A stretch of DNA of 64,000 nt. Source: Actinomadura madurae. GTDB taxonomy: Bacteria; Actinomycetota; Actinomycetes; Streptosporangiales; Streptosporangiaceae. The stretch's first letter is position 1. Every line of letters begins with the position of its first letter. This document shows positions 57,212 through 64,000 of this stretch, in pieces. The notes under the pieces were generated by a model. That model worked only from the letters and a program-made list of their open reading frames with translations. It made no database searches and was not told the DNA's origin. The stretch lies in assembly GCF_900115095.1 (NCBI RefSeq), contig NZ_FOVH01000018.1, forward strand, positions 124,001 through 188,000. The letters are read 5' to 3'. A program made the translations under genes and the position numbers.

Positions 57212-58260
57212 GCCGGGCCCTCCGGACCGGCCCGCCGTGCCCGGCGCAGCAGCCAGAAGAAGAACGGCCCGCCGAGCAGCGCCGTGAGGACGCCGAGGGG
57301 GAGCTCCTGGTAGGGGATCGCGGTGCGGGCGATCGTGTCGGCGGCGACCAGCACGATCGCGCCGCCGAGCGCGCTCGCCGGGACCAGCGTCCGGTGGGCG
57401 GGCCCGGCCACCAGCCTGACCAGGTGCGGGACGACCAGCCCGACGAACGAGATGACCCCCGCGAACGCGACCGCCGCCGAGGTCATCAGGGCGACCACGA
57501 CGATCGCGGTGAGCCGCAGCCGCTCGACGTCCACCCCCAGGTGGCGGGCGGCGCGCTCGCCGAGGGCCAGCAGGTCGAGGCGGCGCGCGCAGCCGAGCGC
57601 GACGGCCCACCCGGCCGCGGCGAGCGGGGCCACCGCGGCGACGGCGTCCCAGTTCGCCCCGGCGAGGCTGCCGAGGTTCCAGGTCGTGATGGCGCGCAGC
57701 GCGTCGTCGCCCGCCGCGAACATCAGCAGCCCGAGCAGCGCGCCGGCGACCGCGTTGACCGCGATGCCGGTGAGCAGCAGCGTGACCACGTCCGTGCGGC
57801 CGCCCGTCCGCGACACCGTGTAGACCAGCAGGGTCGTGACGAGGCCGGACAGGAACGCGGCGGACACGACCGTCCAGCCGCCGAGGGTGGACAGCCCGAA
57901 CACGATGACGGTGGCCGCGCCCACGGCCGCACCCGACGAGACGCCGATGACGGCGGGCTCGGCCAGCGGGTTGCCGAACACGCCCTGCATCACGGCGCCG
58001 GAGCAGCCGAGGGACGCGCCGACCACGGCGGCGAGCGCGACCCGCGGGAACCGGACGATCCACAGCGCGCTGTCGCCCTGCGCGGCGGTGGGCCGCGGGC
58101 CCACGTCCAGTCCCAGGTGGTGCAGCAGCGAGCCGAGGACCTCCTCGGGCGGGACGTGCACCTGCCCGGTCCCGGCCGCGACGACGGACAGCGCCGCCAG
58201 CGCCAGGCCGAGGGCGGGCAGCAGCGCGAGGCCGCGCAGCCGCCGCCCGCGGGCCCTCAC
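57208..58260 (-). CDS. hmuU: Heme ABC transporter permease (FecCD family)
   Basis: 350 residues with about ten membrane helices. RFPRVALAAVVGASLGCSGAVMQGVFGNPLAEPAVIGVSSGAA and GLVVPHLVRLVAGPAHRTLVPAS are FecCD/BtuC signatures. It carries heme or a ferric ligand across the cytoplasmic membrane. It overlaps both neighbouring genes by GTGA, giving a tightly coupled T-U-V order. Confidence 0.93.
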   Translation of the reverse strand: MRARGRRLRGLALLPALGLALAALSVVAAGTGQVHVPPEEVLGSLLHHLGLDVGPRPTAAQGDSALWIVRFPRVALAAVVGASLGCSGAVMQGVFGNPLAEPAVIGVSSGAAVGAATVIVFGLSTLGGWTVVSAAFLSGLVTTLLVYTVSRTGGRTDVVTLLLTGIAVNAVAGALLGLLMFAAGDDALRAITTWNLGSLAGANWDAVAAVAPLAAAGWAVALGCARRLDLLALGERAARHLGVDVERLRLTAIVVVALMTSAAVAFAGVISFVGLVVPHLVRLVAGPAHRTLVPASALGGAIVLVAADTIARTAIPYQELPLGVLTALLGGPFFFWLLRRARRAGPEGPA

Positions 58261-59279
58261 CGGCAGGTCCGGCGCAGCGCGGTGGCGAGCGCGCCGATCG
58301 TCTCGGCGGTGCGGGAGCCGAAGGACAGCAGGGCGCCGTCGTCGACGCGCACGATGCGCCGGTTCCGCCCGGCCGGGGTCTGCGCGACGCCCGGCAGCTT
58401 CAGCAGGCCGGTGGCGCCGCCGACCGAGCGCAGCCCGGCGGTCAGCACCAGCAGGACGTCCGGCGCCGCGTTGATCATGCCCTCGCTGGTGAGCGGGCGG
58501 AAGCCGGACAGGCCGATCGCCGTGCCCGCGTCGGTGCCGCCGGCGGCCTCGATCATCGCGTCCGGCCCGGCGCCCTCGCCGCCGATGAGGTAGACGCCCG
58601 CGCTGCCCCGGACGTAGAGGAACGCGACCCGCGGCCGGTCGCCGGACGGCACGGCACGGGCGGCGGCCTCGACCCGCTCGCCGACCCGGGCGGCCAGCCG
58701 GCGGCCCGCGCCGGGCACGCCGAGCGCGGCGGCGACGGCGGTGATGCGCGGCCCGATCGCGTCGAGGGTCTCCCTGTCCTTCACGAGGACGACGGGAACG
58801 CCGGCGCTGCGGAGCTGGCCGAGCACCTCGGGCGGGCCGATGCCGTCGCCGGCGAGCACCACCGACGGGTCGAGCTTCAGGATCGCCTCGGCGGACAGGT
58901 CGTGCCCCTGCGTGGTCACCAGCGGCAGCGCGCGGGCGGCCGGGAACGTCGTGGAGATGTCGCGGCCGACGAGCCGATCGCCGAGGCCGAGCCCGTACAC
59001 GATCTCGGCGAGCGATCCGTAGAGGTCGACGGCGAGGACGCGGCGCGCGTCCCGGACGGTGACCAGGGTGCCGTCGGCCGAGCGTACGGTGACGGGCAGC
59101 TCCGGCCTCGCGGTGCCGCCGGCCGGTTCGGGGTCGCCCGCCGGAGCCGCCACGGTGGTGGGTTCGCAGCCGGACGCGGCGCCGGGGCCCGACGCGGCCG
59201 TCCCGTCGCCGCACGCGGTCAGCGGCAGGACGCAGCCGAGCGCGAGCAGCGCGCCGAGGGACCGGAGCGGACGGATCAC
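58257..59279 (-). CDS. hmuT: Heme ABC transporter substrate-binding lipoprotein
   Basis: 340 residues. The lipobox PLTAC anchors the mature protein outside. RRVLAVDLYGSLAEIVYGLGLGDRLVGRD and LSAEAILKLDPSVVLAGD define the type III periplasmic-binding fold, with HmuT-like character. It hands heme (or a heme-like ligand) to HmuUV. GTG 59279 overlaps the stop of the surface-protein gene upstream. Confidence 0.92.
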   Translation of the reverse strand: MIRPLRSLGALLALGCVLPLTACGDGTAASGPGAASGCEPTTVAAPAGDPEPAGGTARPELPVTVRSADGTLVTVRDARRVLAVDLYGSLAEIVYGLGLGDRLVGRDISTTFPAARALPLVTTQGHDLSAEAILKLDPSVVLAGDGIGPPEVLGQLRSAGVPVVLVKDRETLDAIGPRITAVAAALGVPGAGRRLAARVGERVEAAARAVPSGDRPRVAFLYVRGSAGVYLIGGEGAGPDAMIEAAGGTDAGTAIGLSGFRPLTSEGMINAAPDVLLVLTAGLRSVGGATGLLKLPGVAQTPAGRNRRIVRVDDGALLSFGSRTAETIGALATALRRTCR

Positions 59280-59908
59280 GGGGCCGCCCCCGCGGCGCCG
59301 CCCCGGCGGCGGCGCACCAGGAGGGCCGCGGCGCCTGCCGCGAGCACGGCGGCGCCGCCGGCGAGCGCGGCCCAGGCCCAGGCGGGCATGCCGCCGTCGT
59401 CGAAGGCGACCGGCACCCGCACGTCCTGCGAGCGGTCGGAGGTCCGGGTGTGGTCGGCGCGGGCGACCACCGCGCACCGCACCTCGGTGCAGTCGGTGGA
59501 GCCGGCGAGCGCGGGCCCGACCCGGAGGGTCACCGCGAACGTGCCGCCGGGACCGTAGGGGACGGCGAGGCTCCGGCCGTACGGGGGCGGGTTCGACGAG
59601 ATCCACTGCGAGGAGCCCGTCGAGCCGGAGGTGTCGGCGCCGCCGCCGCACGGGGACGGCGCCTTCCCGGCTCCGTTGTCCTTGCACAGCGCGACGTAGA
59701 TGCCCTTGCCGGTGTCGAAGCCGGTGCCGGTGACGCGGATCGTCGTGCCCCCGGTGGACAGGCCGTCGGCCTGGGAGACGGTGAGGGTCTGCCCGGAAGG
59801 CCCGGTGCCCTTGGCGCCTTCGGCGTGCGCGGCGGTGGCGAGCGCCAGGCAGGGCGCGGCCGTCAGGACGAGCGCCGCCAGTGGCCGGGCGGCTCGCAGG
59901 GCAGGCAT
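59276..59908 (-). CDS. Membrane-anchored surface protein, neocarzinostatin-like domain
   Basis: 210 residues: signal peptide (1-29), one extracellular beta-sandwich (about 38-168), then a C-terminal membrane helix and RRRR stop-transfer. The segment TTIRVTGTGFDTGKGIYVALCKDNG with SSQWISSNPPPYG and CAVVARADHTRTSDRSQDVRVPVAF resembles the domain found with heme-acquisition proteins in streptomycete hmu operons and the neocarzinostatin fold. It is the first gene of the hmu operon and starts opposite an iron box, so it probably helps capture heme at the cell surface. An AGGGAAGGA site precedes ATG 59908. Confidence 0.85.
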   Translation of the reverse strand: MPALRAARPLAALVLTAAPCLALATAAHAEGAKGTGPSGQTLTVSQADGLSTGGTTIRVTGTGFDTGKGIYVALCKDNGAGKAPSPCGGGADTSGSTGSSQWISSNPPPYGRSLAVPYGPGGTFAVTLRVGPALAGSTDCTEVRCAVVARADHTRTSDRSQDVRVPVAFDDGGMPAWAWAALAGGAAVLAAGAAALLVRRRRGGAAGAAP

Positions 59909-59990
59909 CGGGTGTCCTTCCCTATCTGGTGTTGGGTGTGGACGTGTGCGTGTGGACGGCGCGGGTTCTAGACGGTGATCGTTCGTTAGA

Positions 59991-60009
59991 TTAGCTTAGG
60001 CTTACCTAA
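59991..60009. promoter_or_regulatory. Iron box (DtxR/IdeR-type operator)
   Basis: TTAGCTTAGGCTTACCTAA matches the 19-base DtxR/IdeR consensus TTAGGTTAGGCTAACCTAA at 17 positions. It lies in the divergent gap between the hmu operon (start 59908) and the surface-protein gene at 60027, so iron-loaded repressor would shut off both. Confidence 0.88.
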
Positions 60010-60015
60010 GTTTTA

Positions 60016-60034
60016 AGAGGTAAGCCTTGCCTAA
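60016..60034. promoter_or_regulatory. Second, weaker iron box over the start codon
   Basis: AGAGGTAAGCCTTGCCTAA agrees with the same consensus at 13 of 19 positions. It covers the AGAGG ribosome site and the TTG start of the gene at 60027. Possibly a cooperative low-affinity site. Confidence 0.45.
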
Positions 60035-60833
60035 CTCATCGTCGATCTTCCGGGGCGCCGCGGCGGCCGTCGCCGTCGCGGTCCTCACGCTGGCGCTCCT
60101 CGTCCCCGCCCCTCCCGCCTTCGCGGCGTCGGTGTCGGTGTCGCCGACGTCCGGGGTGGACCCCGGCGGTCAGACGATCACCGTGCGCGGGTCCGGCTTC
60201 GATCCGGACCGCAACAACGGGTTCGGCGTGTACGTGGTGTTCGGGCCGCGCCGCGCGGACTGGACGACCAACGCCAACGCGTACCAGGCGGCGACGTGGG
60301 TGCACCGCGGCGCGTCGGCGGGCGCGGGCCAGGCGCCGATGACCGCCTCCGGCGGCTTCTCCGTCGGCCTCTCGGTGAAGGCCCGGTACACCGACGGCGA
60401 CGGCAGGAAGGTCGACTGCCTGACCACCCGGTGCTACGTCATCACGATGGCCGCGCACGGCGTCCCCGACCGCGGCCAGGACACCGTCACCCCGATCACG
60501 TTCCGCGGCTCCAAGGCGGGCGGCGGGCAGGGGGTGGACGGCTCGTCCGGCTCGTCCGGGGCGAAGAAGGGGGACGGCGGCTCCTCGCCCGCGAGCACGC
60601 CCAAGCCGGGCGCCCCGTCCGCGAGTTCGTCCGGCTCGCCGGCGGCGGGTGCGGCTCCGCGAGAGGGGGCGGCCGTGGACGCGTCCCCGGCGGCCGGTGT
60701 CGAACGGACGGTGCGGGGCGGCCGGGCCACGACCGCGTGGCCGTTCCTGGCCACGACCGGGGCGGCCCTGATCGCCGTGATCGCCGCTCGCCGGTGGGGC
60801 CGCCGCCGTGCCGCCCGCCGGGGAGCGCCGTGA
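60027..60833 (+). CDS. LAxTG-anchored surface protein, neocarzinostatin-like domain
   Basis: 268 residues. Signal peptide (to about residue 33), one extracellular domain (about 35-160: ITVRGSGFDPDRNNGFGVYVVFGP, TNANAYQAATWVH, VDCLTTRCYVITMAAHGVPDRGQDT), a Ser/Gly/Pro-rich spacer, then LATTG (241-245), a hydrophobic helix and a Arg-rich tail. LAxTG is the class E sortase signal, so the protein is probably linked to peptidoglycan. The TTG start follows an AGAGG site inside an iron box. Its domain is paralogous to the N-terminal domain of the protein at 60925. Likely iron/heme-related but not proven. Confidence 0.82.
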   Translation: MPNSSSIFRGAAAAVAVAVLTLALLVPAPPAFAASVSVSPTSGVDPGGQTITVRGSGFDPDRNNGFGVYVVFGPRRADWTTNANAYQAATWVHRGASAGAGQAPMTASGGFSVGLSVKARYTDGDGRKVDCLTTRCYVITMAAHGVPDRGQDTVTPITFRGSKAGGGQGVDGSSGSSGAKKGDGGSSPASTPKPGAPSASSSGSPAAGAAPREGAAVDASPAAGVERTVRGGRATTAWPFLATTGAALIAVIAARRWGRRRAARRGAP

Positions 60834-60883
60834 TCTCCGGCCCGCCCCCTCTTGATCCATGACGGCGTCCCGATACAGTCTTC

Positions 60884-60908
60884 AACTTAGGTAAGCCTTA
60901 CCTAAGTT
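60884..60908. promoter_or_regulatory. Iron box, 25-base perfect palindrome
   Basis: AACTTAGGTAAG, a central C, then the exact complement CTTACCTAAGTT. The inner 19 bases match the DtxR/IdeR consensus at 16 positions. It lies 16 bases before the start of the WxL-like gene at 60925, so that operon too should be iron-repressed. Confidence 0.88.
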
Positions 60909-60924
60909 TCATGAAGGGAACCCG

Positions 60925-61914
60925 ATGAGGAAGACGACCAGACGGCTCGCCCGCGGCGGGGTCCTGCTCGCCGCGAGCGGGCTGGCCCTCGCGGCGTTCG
61001 GGGCCGCCCCCGCGTCCGCGGCGGGTCCCGCGACGACCGTCACCCTGGCGACCGGCGCCGACCCGGACGGCCAGGACCTCGTCGTCCGCGGCAGCGGCTT
61101 CGACCCCACGGCGAACAACCGGTTCGGCGTCTACGTGGTGTTCGGGCCGAAGCGCGACGACTACGCCACCAACGCCAACGCCTACCAGGCGTCCAAGTGG
61201 GTGCACCTCGGCGCCACCCCCGGCCCCGGGCAGGACGTCATGAACGCCGACGGCACCTTCGACATCACGCTGCCGGGCATCAAGGCCGCGTACACCGACG
61301 GCGACGGCAACCACGTCGACTGCCTGACCACCCGGTGCTACGTCATCACGATGGCCGCGCACGGCGTCCCCGACCGCGGCCAGGACACCGTCACCCCCGT
61401 CACCTTCACCGGCGGGGAGAACCCCACCGACCCGGGCGACCCCGGCAACGACCCCGGGACGCCCGCCGGGACCGGGCGGCAGACCCTCTCCACCACGGTG
61501 CGCAACGGCGCGCTGACCCTCGCACTGGACGGCGACACCGCCCAGCTGAGCGAGGTGGCGCCCGGCCGGCACTCCACCGGCGCGCTGCGGACCGCCACGG
61601 TCACCGACGCCCGCGGCACCCAGGCGGGCTGGAGCCTCGTCGGCGAGGTCACCGACTTCGGCGGCGCGGCGGGCGGCACCATCCCGGCGTCCGTCCTCAC
61701 CTGGTCGCCCACCGCCGCCGTCGTGGACGACGGGTCGCGGGGGACGGTCACCGCGGGTACCGCCGGGTCCCTCGGGGCGCCCCGCACGCTGGCGTCCTCG
61801 GCCGCCGGCGCCAGCGGCGGCGTGTTCCAGGCGGGCGCGGGCCTGGACCTCGGCGTCCCCGCCGGCACCGCGCCGGGCGACTACACCGCCACCCTCACCC
61901 TGACCCTGTCCTGA
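60925..61914 (+). CDS. Secreted WxL-like surface protein with neocarzinostatin-like domain
   Basis: 329 residues, signal peptide (1-33, PASAAG). Residues about 40-165 repeat the domain of the upstream protein at 60027 (GSGFDPTANNRFGVYVVFGPKR...HGVPDRGQDTVTPVTF). After a Pro/Gly/Asp linker, residues about 188-329 look like a WxL domain: GALTLALDGD, GWSLVGEVTDF (WxL motif) and a final PAGTAPGDYTATLTLTLS. WxL domains bind peptidoglycan non-covalently. The next gene encodes a DUF916 protein, the usual partner of WxL proteins. Transcribed from an iron-box promoter; AAGGGAA ribosome site. Confidence 0.78.
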   Translation: MRKTTRRLARGGVLLAASGLALAAFGAAPASAAGPATTVTLATGADPDGQDLVVRGSGFDPTANNRFGVYVVFGPKRDDYATNANAYQASKWVHLGATPGPGQDVMNADGTFDITLPGIKAAYTDGDGNHVDCLTTRCYVITMAAHGVPDRGQDTVTPVTFTGGENPTDPGDPGNDPGTPAGTGRQTLSTTVRNGALTLALDGDTAQLSEVAPGRHSTGALRTATVTDARGTQAGWSLVGEVTDFGGAAGGTIPASVLTWSPTAAVVDDGSRGTVTAGTAGSLGAPRTLASSAAGASGGVFQAGAGLDLGVPAGTAPGDYTATLTLTLS

Positions 61915-62888
61915 TGAACCCGTCGCGCGGCGCGGCCGTCCTGCTCGCGGCGGCCGCCCTGACCCTGCCCGCGGCGCTGCCGGTGGCCGCCCGCGCCCGC
62001 GCCGCGCCCGCGCCGCCGTCCGGCGGGTTCGCCTGGTCGGTCCGGCCGGCCGGCGCCAAGGGGCAGGCGCGGCGCGACTTCTTCGTCTACTCCCTCACCC
62101 CCGGGCAGCGCGTCCGGGACACGGTCGTGATCACGAACCTGGGCACCCGCCCGCTGAGCCTCCGGGTCTATGCCACCGACGCGTTCACCACAACGGACGG
62201 GTCGTTCGCCCTGCTCACCGCCGACCGTCCCGCCGCCGGCATCGGCACCTGGATCGCCATCGGCGGCGCACCAGCCCGCACCGTCGAGCCCGGCCGCTCC
62301 ATCCGGGTGCCCTTCACCCTCACCGTGCCCGCCGCCGCCACGCCCGGCGACCACTCCGGCGGCGTGATCGCCGCCGTCACCGAGCAGGCCGCCACGGCGG
62401 GCGGGCGCCGCGTCAACGTCGACCGCCGGGTCGCGGCCCGCGTGTACGCCAGGGTGGACGGCCCGCTGACCGCCGCCCTCCAGGTGGAGTCGCTGACGAT
62501 CGCGCACGACCTGCCGCCGCTCGGCGGCGACGTCCGGGTCACCTACCGGGTCCGCAACACCGGGAACGTCCGGCTGTCCGCCGGGGCGCGGGTCGGGATC
62601 ACCGGACCGTTCGGCGCTGGCCTCGGCCGCCCCGCCACCCGGCGCCTCCCGGAGCTGCTGCCCGGCAGCGCCTACACGCTGACCGACCGGATCAGCGGCG
62701 TGTTCCCGGCCGGCCCCCTGACCGCCACCCTGCGGCTGACCCCGTCCGGCGGCGACGGCCCGGCCGCCCCGCGCCCCACGGTGCGGACCGCCCGCTGGTG
62801 GTCGACGCCCTGGGTGCCCGTCGCGCTCCTCCTGCTCGCCGCCGGCACCGCCGTCCTTCTGAGACGCCGCCGCGGGACCCGGTCATGA
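61914..62888 (+). CDS. DUF916 (WxL-associated peptidoglycan-binding) membrane protein
   Basis: 324 residues. Signal peptide, then FAWSVRPAGAKGQARRDFFVYSLTPGQRVRDTVVITNLGTRPLSLRVYATDAF, a good match to the DUF916 'WxL protein peptidoglycan-binding' domain. A second Ig-like part follows (TYRVRNTGNVRLSAG...), then a C-terminal membrane helix and RRRRGTR. It probably tethers the WxL-like protein to the cell surface. Its start overlaps that gene's stop by one base and its stop overlaps the next start (ATGA), giving one translation unit. Confidence 0.85.
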   Translation: MNPSRGAAVLLAAAALTLPAALPVAARARAAPAPPSGGFAWSVRPAGAKGQARRDFFVYSLTPGQRVRDTVVITNLGTRPLSLRVYATDAFTTTDGSFALLTADRPAAGIGTWIAIGGAPARTVEPGRSIRVPFTLTVPAAATPGDHSGGVIAAVTEQAATAGGRRVNVDRRVAARVYARVDGPLTAALQVESLTIAHDLPPLGGDVRVTYRVRNTGNVRLSAGARVGITGPFGAGLGRPATRRLPELLPGSAYTLTDRISGVFPAGPLTATLRLTPSGGDGPAAPRPTVRTARWWSTPWVPVALLLLAAGTAVLLRRRRGTRS

Positions 62889-64000
62889 GGGCGCTGCTCG
62901 CCGCCGCGCTGGCCGTCCCGCAGATCGCCTTCCAGGCACCCGGGCCGACGGTCCAGGCCGACCGCGCCGAGGCGCGCGTGGGCGACACCGTCACCGTCGA
63001 CCTGGCCGCGTGGCCGCCCGGCAACGTGCTGGTCGAGCTGTGCGGCAACGGCGGCGCGCGCGGCTCGGCCGACTGCGCCGTCGCGGCGGCCGCCACCACC
63101 TTCGTGGACGCGAACGGGCGCGGCACCGCGATGGTCACCGTCGTCGAGCCGCCGGTCGGCTGCCCCTGCGTCATCTCCGTCCGCCCGGTCACCGGCGGCC
63201 GGGCCCGGACCGTCCCGCTGGCGGTCAAGGGCGTCCCGACGCTGCCGGCGACCCGGCGCGGGAACGCCTCCGCCGCGCCCGCCCGCGACCTGGCCGTCTC
63301 CGGGGTCCGGGTGAGCGGCGGCGGGCCGGCCGCCTGGTTCGGCGGGCCCGCCGAGCGGACCGTGACGTTCACCGTCCGCAACACCGGCACCGCCCCCGTC
63401 ACCGACCCGCCCCTCGCGCTGGCCGCCGGACGCGGCGACCGGCCCACCGGCATGCTGGAGGCACCGAGGATCGGCACCCTCCAGCCGGGGGCGCAGCGCA
63501 CCTACACCGTCCGCGCCCGCCTGCCCGCGCCGGCCTTCGGCCGCTACGCCGTCGCCGGCGAGGTCACCGGCGTCGACCGCCCGGTCCGGTTCACCGCACG
63601 CACCTCGTCCTACCCGTGGGCGCTGCCCGCCCTGATCGCGCTCGCCGCCCCGGCCGTCCTCGCCCGGGAACTGCGCCGCGGGCGCCGGAGGCACGCCGGG
63701 CCGCGCCCGGTCCCCGCCACGCGCGCGGTCACGATGAACGAGATCGTGGCCGTCAACATCGGCCAGTGGCGGCGCGTCCGGAACCTCTCGCGGACCGCGC
63801 TGGCCGAGGCGCTCGCCCCGCACACCGCGACCGCGTGGACCGGCGGGGACGTCGAGCACGCCGAGACCGCCACCCCGCCCCGCCGCTTCGACGCCGACGA
63901 ACTGCTGGCCTTCAGCCGCGCCCTGGACGTCCCGCTCCCGGCGCTGCTGCTGCCGCCCGCCGGCTACGAGGTGGCCGCCGCACCGCACGTGACCCCCGCA
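62885..64000 (+). CDS. Surface protein with membrane helix and XRE-like HTH tail, 3' end beyond window
   Basis: At least 372 codons, open at the right edge. Order: signal peptide (1-17), an extracellular neocarzinostatin-like domain (about 20-120, with CPC and CGNGG cysteines), a CARDB/Ig-like domain (about 135-235: VTFTVRNTGTAPV), a membrane helix (about 243-260), an Arg-rich stop-transfer, and from residue 284 a segment reading MNEIVAVNIGQWRRVRNLSRTALAEAL and FDADELLAFSRALDVPLPALLLPP, which resembles XRE-family helix-turn-helix proteins. The reading frame is continuous. The tail could be a cytoplasmic regulator domain fused to a surface sensor, or a separate gene fused by loss of a stop. 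Confidence 0.75.
   Translation, partial: MRALLAAALAVPQIAFQAPGPTVQADRAEARVGDTVTVDLAAWPPGNVLVELCGNGGARGSADCAVAAAATTFVDANGRGTAMVTVVEPPVGCPCVISVRPVTGGRARTVPLAVKGVPTLPATRRGNASAAPARDLAVSGVRVSGGGPAAWFGGPAERTVTFTVRNTGTAPVTDPPLALAAGRGDRPTGMLEAPRIGTLQPGAQRTYTVRARLPAPAFGRYAVAGEVTGVDRPVRFTARTSSYPWALPALIALAAPAVLARELRRGRRRHAGPRPVPATRAVTMNEIVAVNIGQWRRVRNLSRTALAEALAPHTATAWTGGDVEHAETATPPRRFDADELLAFSRALDVPLPALLLPPAGYEVAAAPHVTPA

Noticed and set aside
59276..59908. HtaA heme-binding domain
   Set aside because: The protein resembles the accessory domain often found with HtaA proteins, but the HtaA core itself is not visible.

Overview
The window comes from a very GC-rich, high-GC Gram-positive actinomycete. Evidence for this is the strong G/C third-position bias, the ATGA/GTGA start-stop overlaps, DtxR/IdeR-type iron boxes, a CebR-type operator, F420/LLM-type enzymes, IclR/TetR/GntR regulators and an LAxTG (class E sortase) anchor. 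The gene mix resembles Actinomadura or another Streptosporangiales member, but no marker gene fixes the genus. I see no rRNA, tRNA, CRISPR array or prophage. Genes are packed tightly and no gap without a gene exceeds about 300 bases; the longest gaps are 10933-11168 (236 bases), 48939-49143 (205), 25000-25188 (189), 50704-50887 (184) and 37197-37376 (180).

Layout. 1-9550: a catabolic/redox region with three SDRs, an IclR regulator, a carboxymuconolactone decarboxylase-like protein, a TetR-ferredoxin-P450 operon, a LysR/SDR divergent pair, a maleylacetate reductase and a D,D-carboxypeptidase. 9565-11648: a secreted protein of unknown function and a GNAT acetyltransferase. 11731-15375: an operon of a DUF6282-type hydrolase plus an NMT1/taurine-type ABC importer, behind a strong palindromic operator. 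15457-21426: a leucine-rich-repeat protein and a 2OG-Fe(II) dioxygenase, meeting head-on with a double-AAA MoxR-like ATPase and a metallopeptidase/VWA protein. This is a candidate multi-component system.

21565-37196: a large divergent catabolic locus. The minus arm encodes a cyclase, an FAD dehydrogenase and an IclR regulator. The plus arm encodes an isocitrate-lyase/PEP-mutase-family lyase, an aconitase-family hydratase of two subunits, a double alpha/beta hydrolase, a complete branched-chain-amino-acid-type ABC importer (LivKHMGF) and an acyl-CoA synthetase. The import, hydration, C-C cleavage and CoA activation steps fit use of a branched dicarboxylic or aromatic-derived acid. An intact tnpB-only IS200/IS605-type element has inserted between livG and livF. 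37377-40107: a secreted GH30 hydrolase with ricin-type lectin repeats and an AA10 LPMO under a CebR-like operator.

40161-43354: an atypical receiver protein with a membrane partner, and a DUF4352 lipoprotein. 43473-48938: a giant single-chain biotin-dependent acyl-CoA carboxylase. 49144-56375: three MFS exporters, an LLM oxidoreductase, a GntR regulator and an ECF sigma factor. 56381-64000: an iron-controlled heme-uptake locus (HmuTUV plus a surface protein) divergent from surface proteins that include a LAxTG-anchored protein, a WxL-like protein, a DUF916 protein and, running off the right edge, a membrane protein whose cytoplasmic tail looks like an XRE helix-turn-helix domain.
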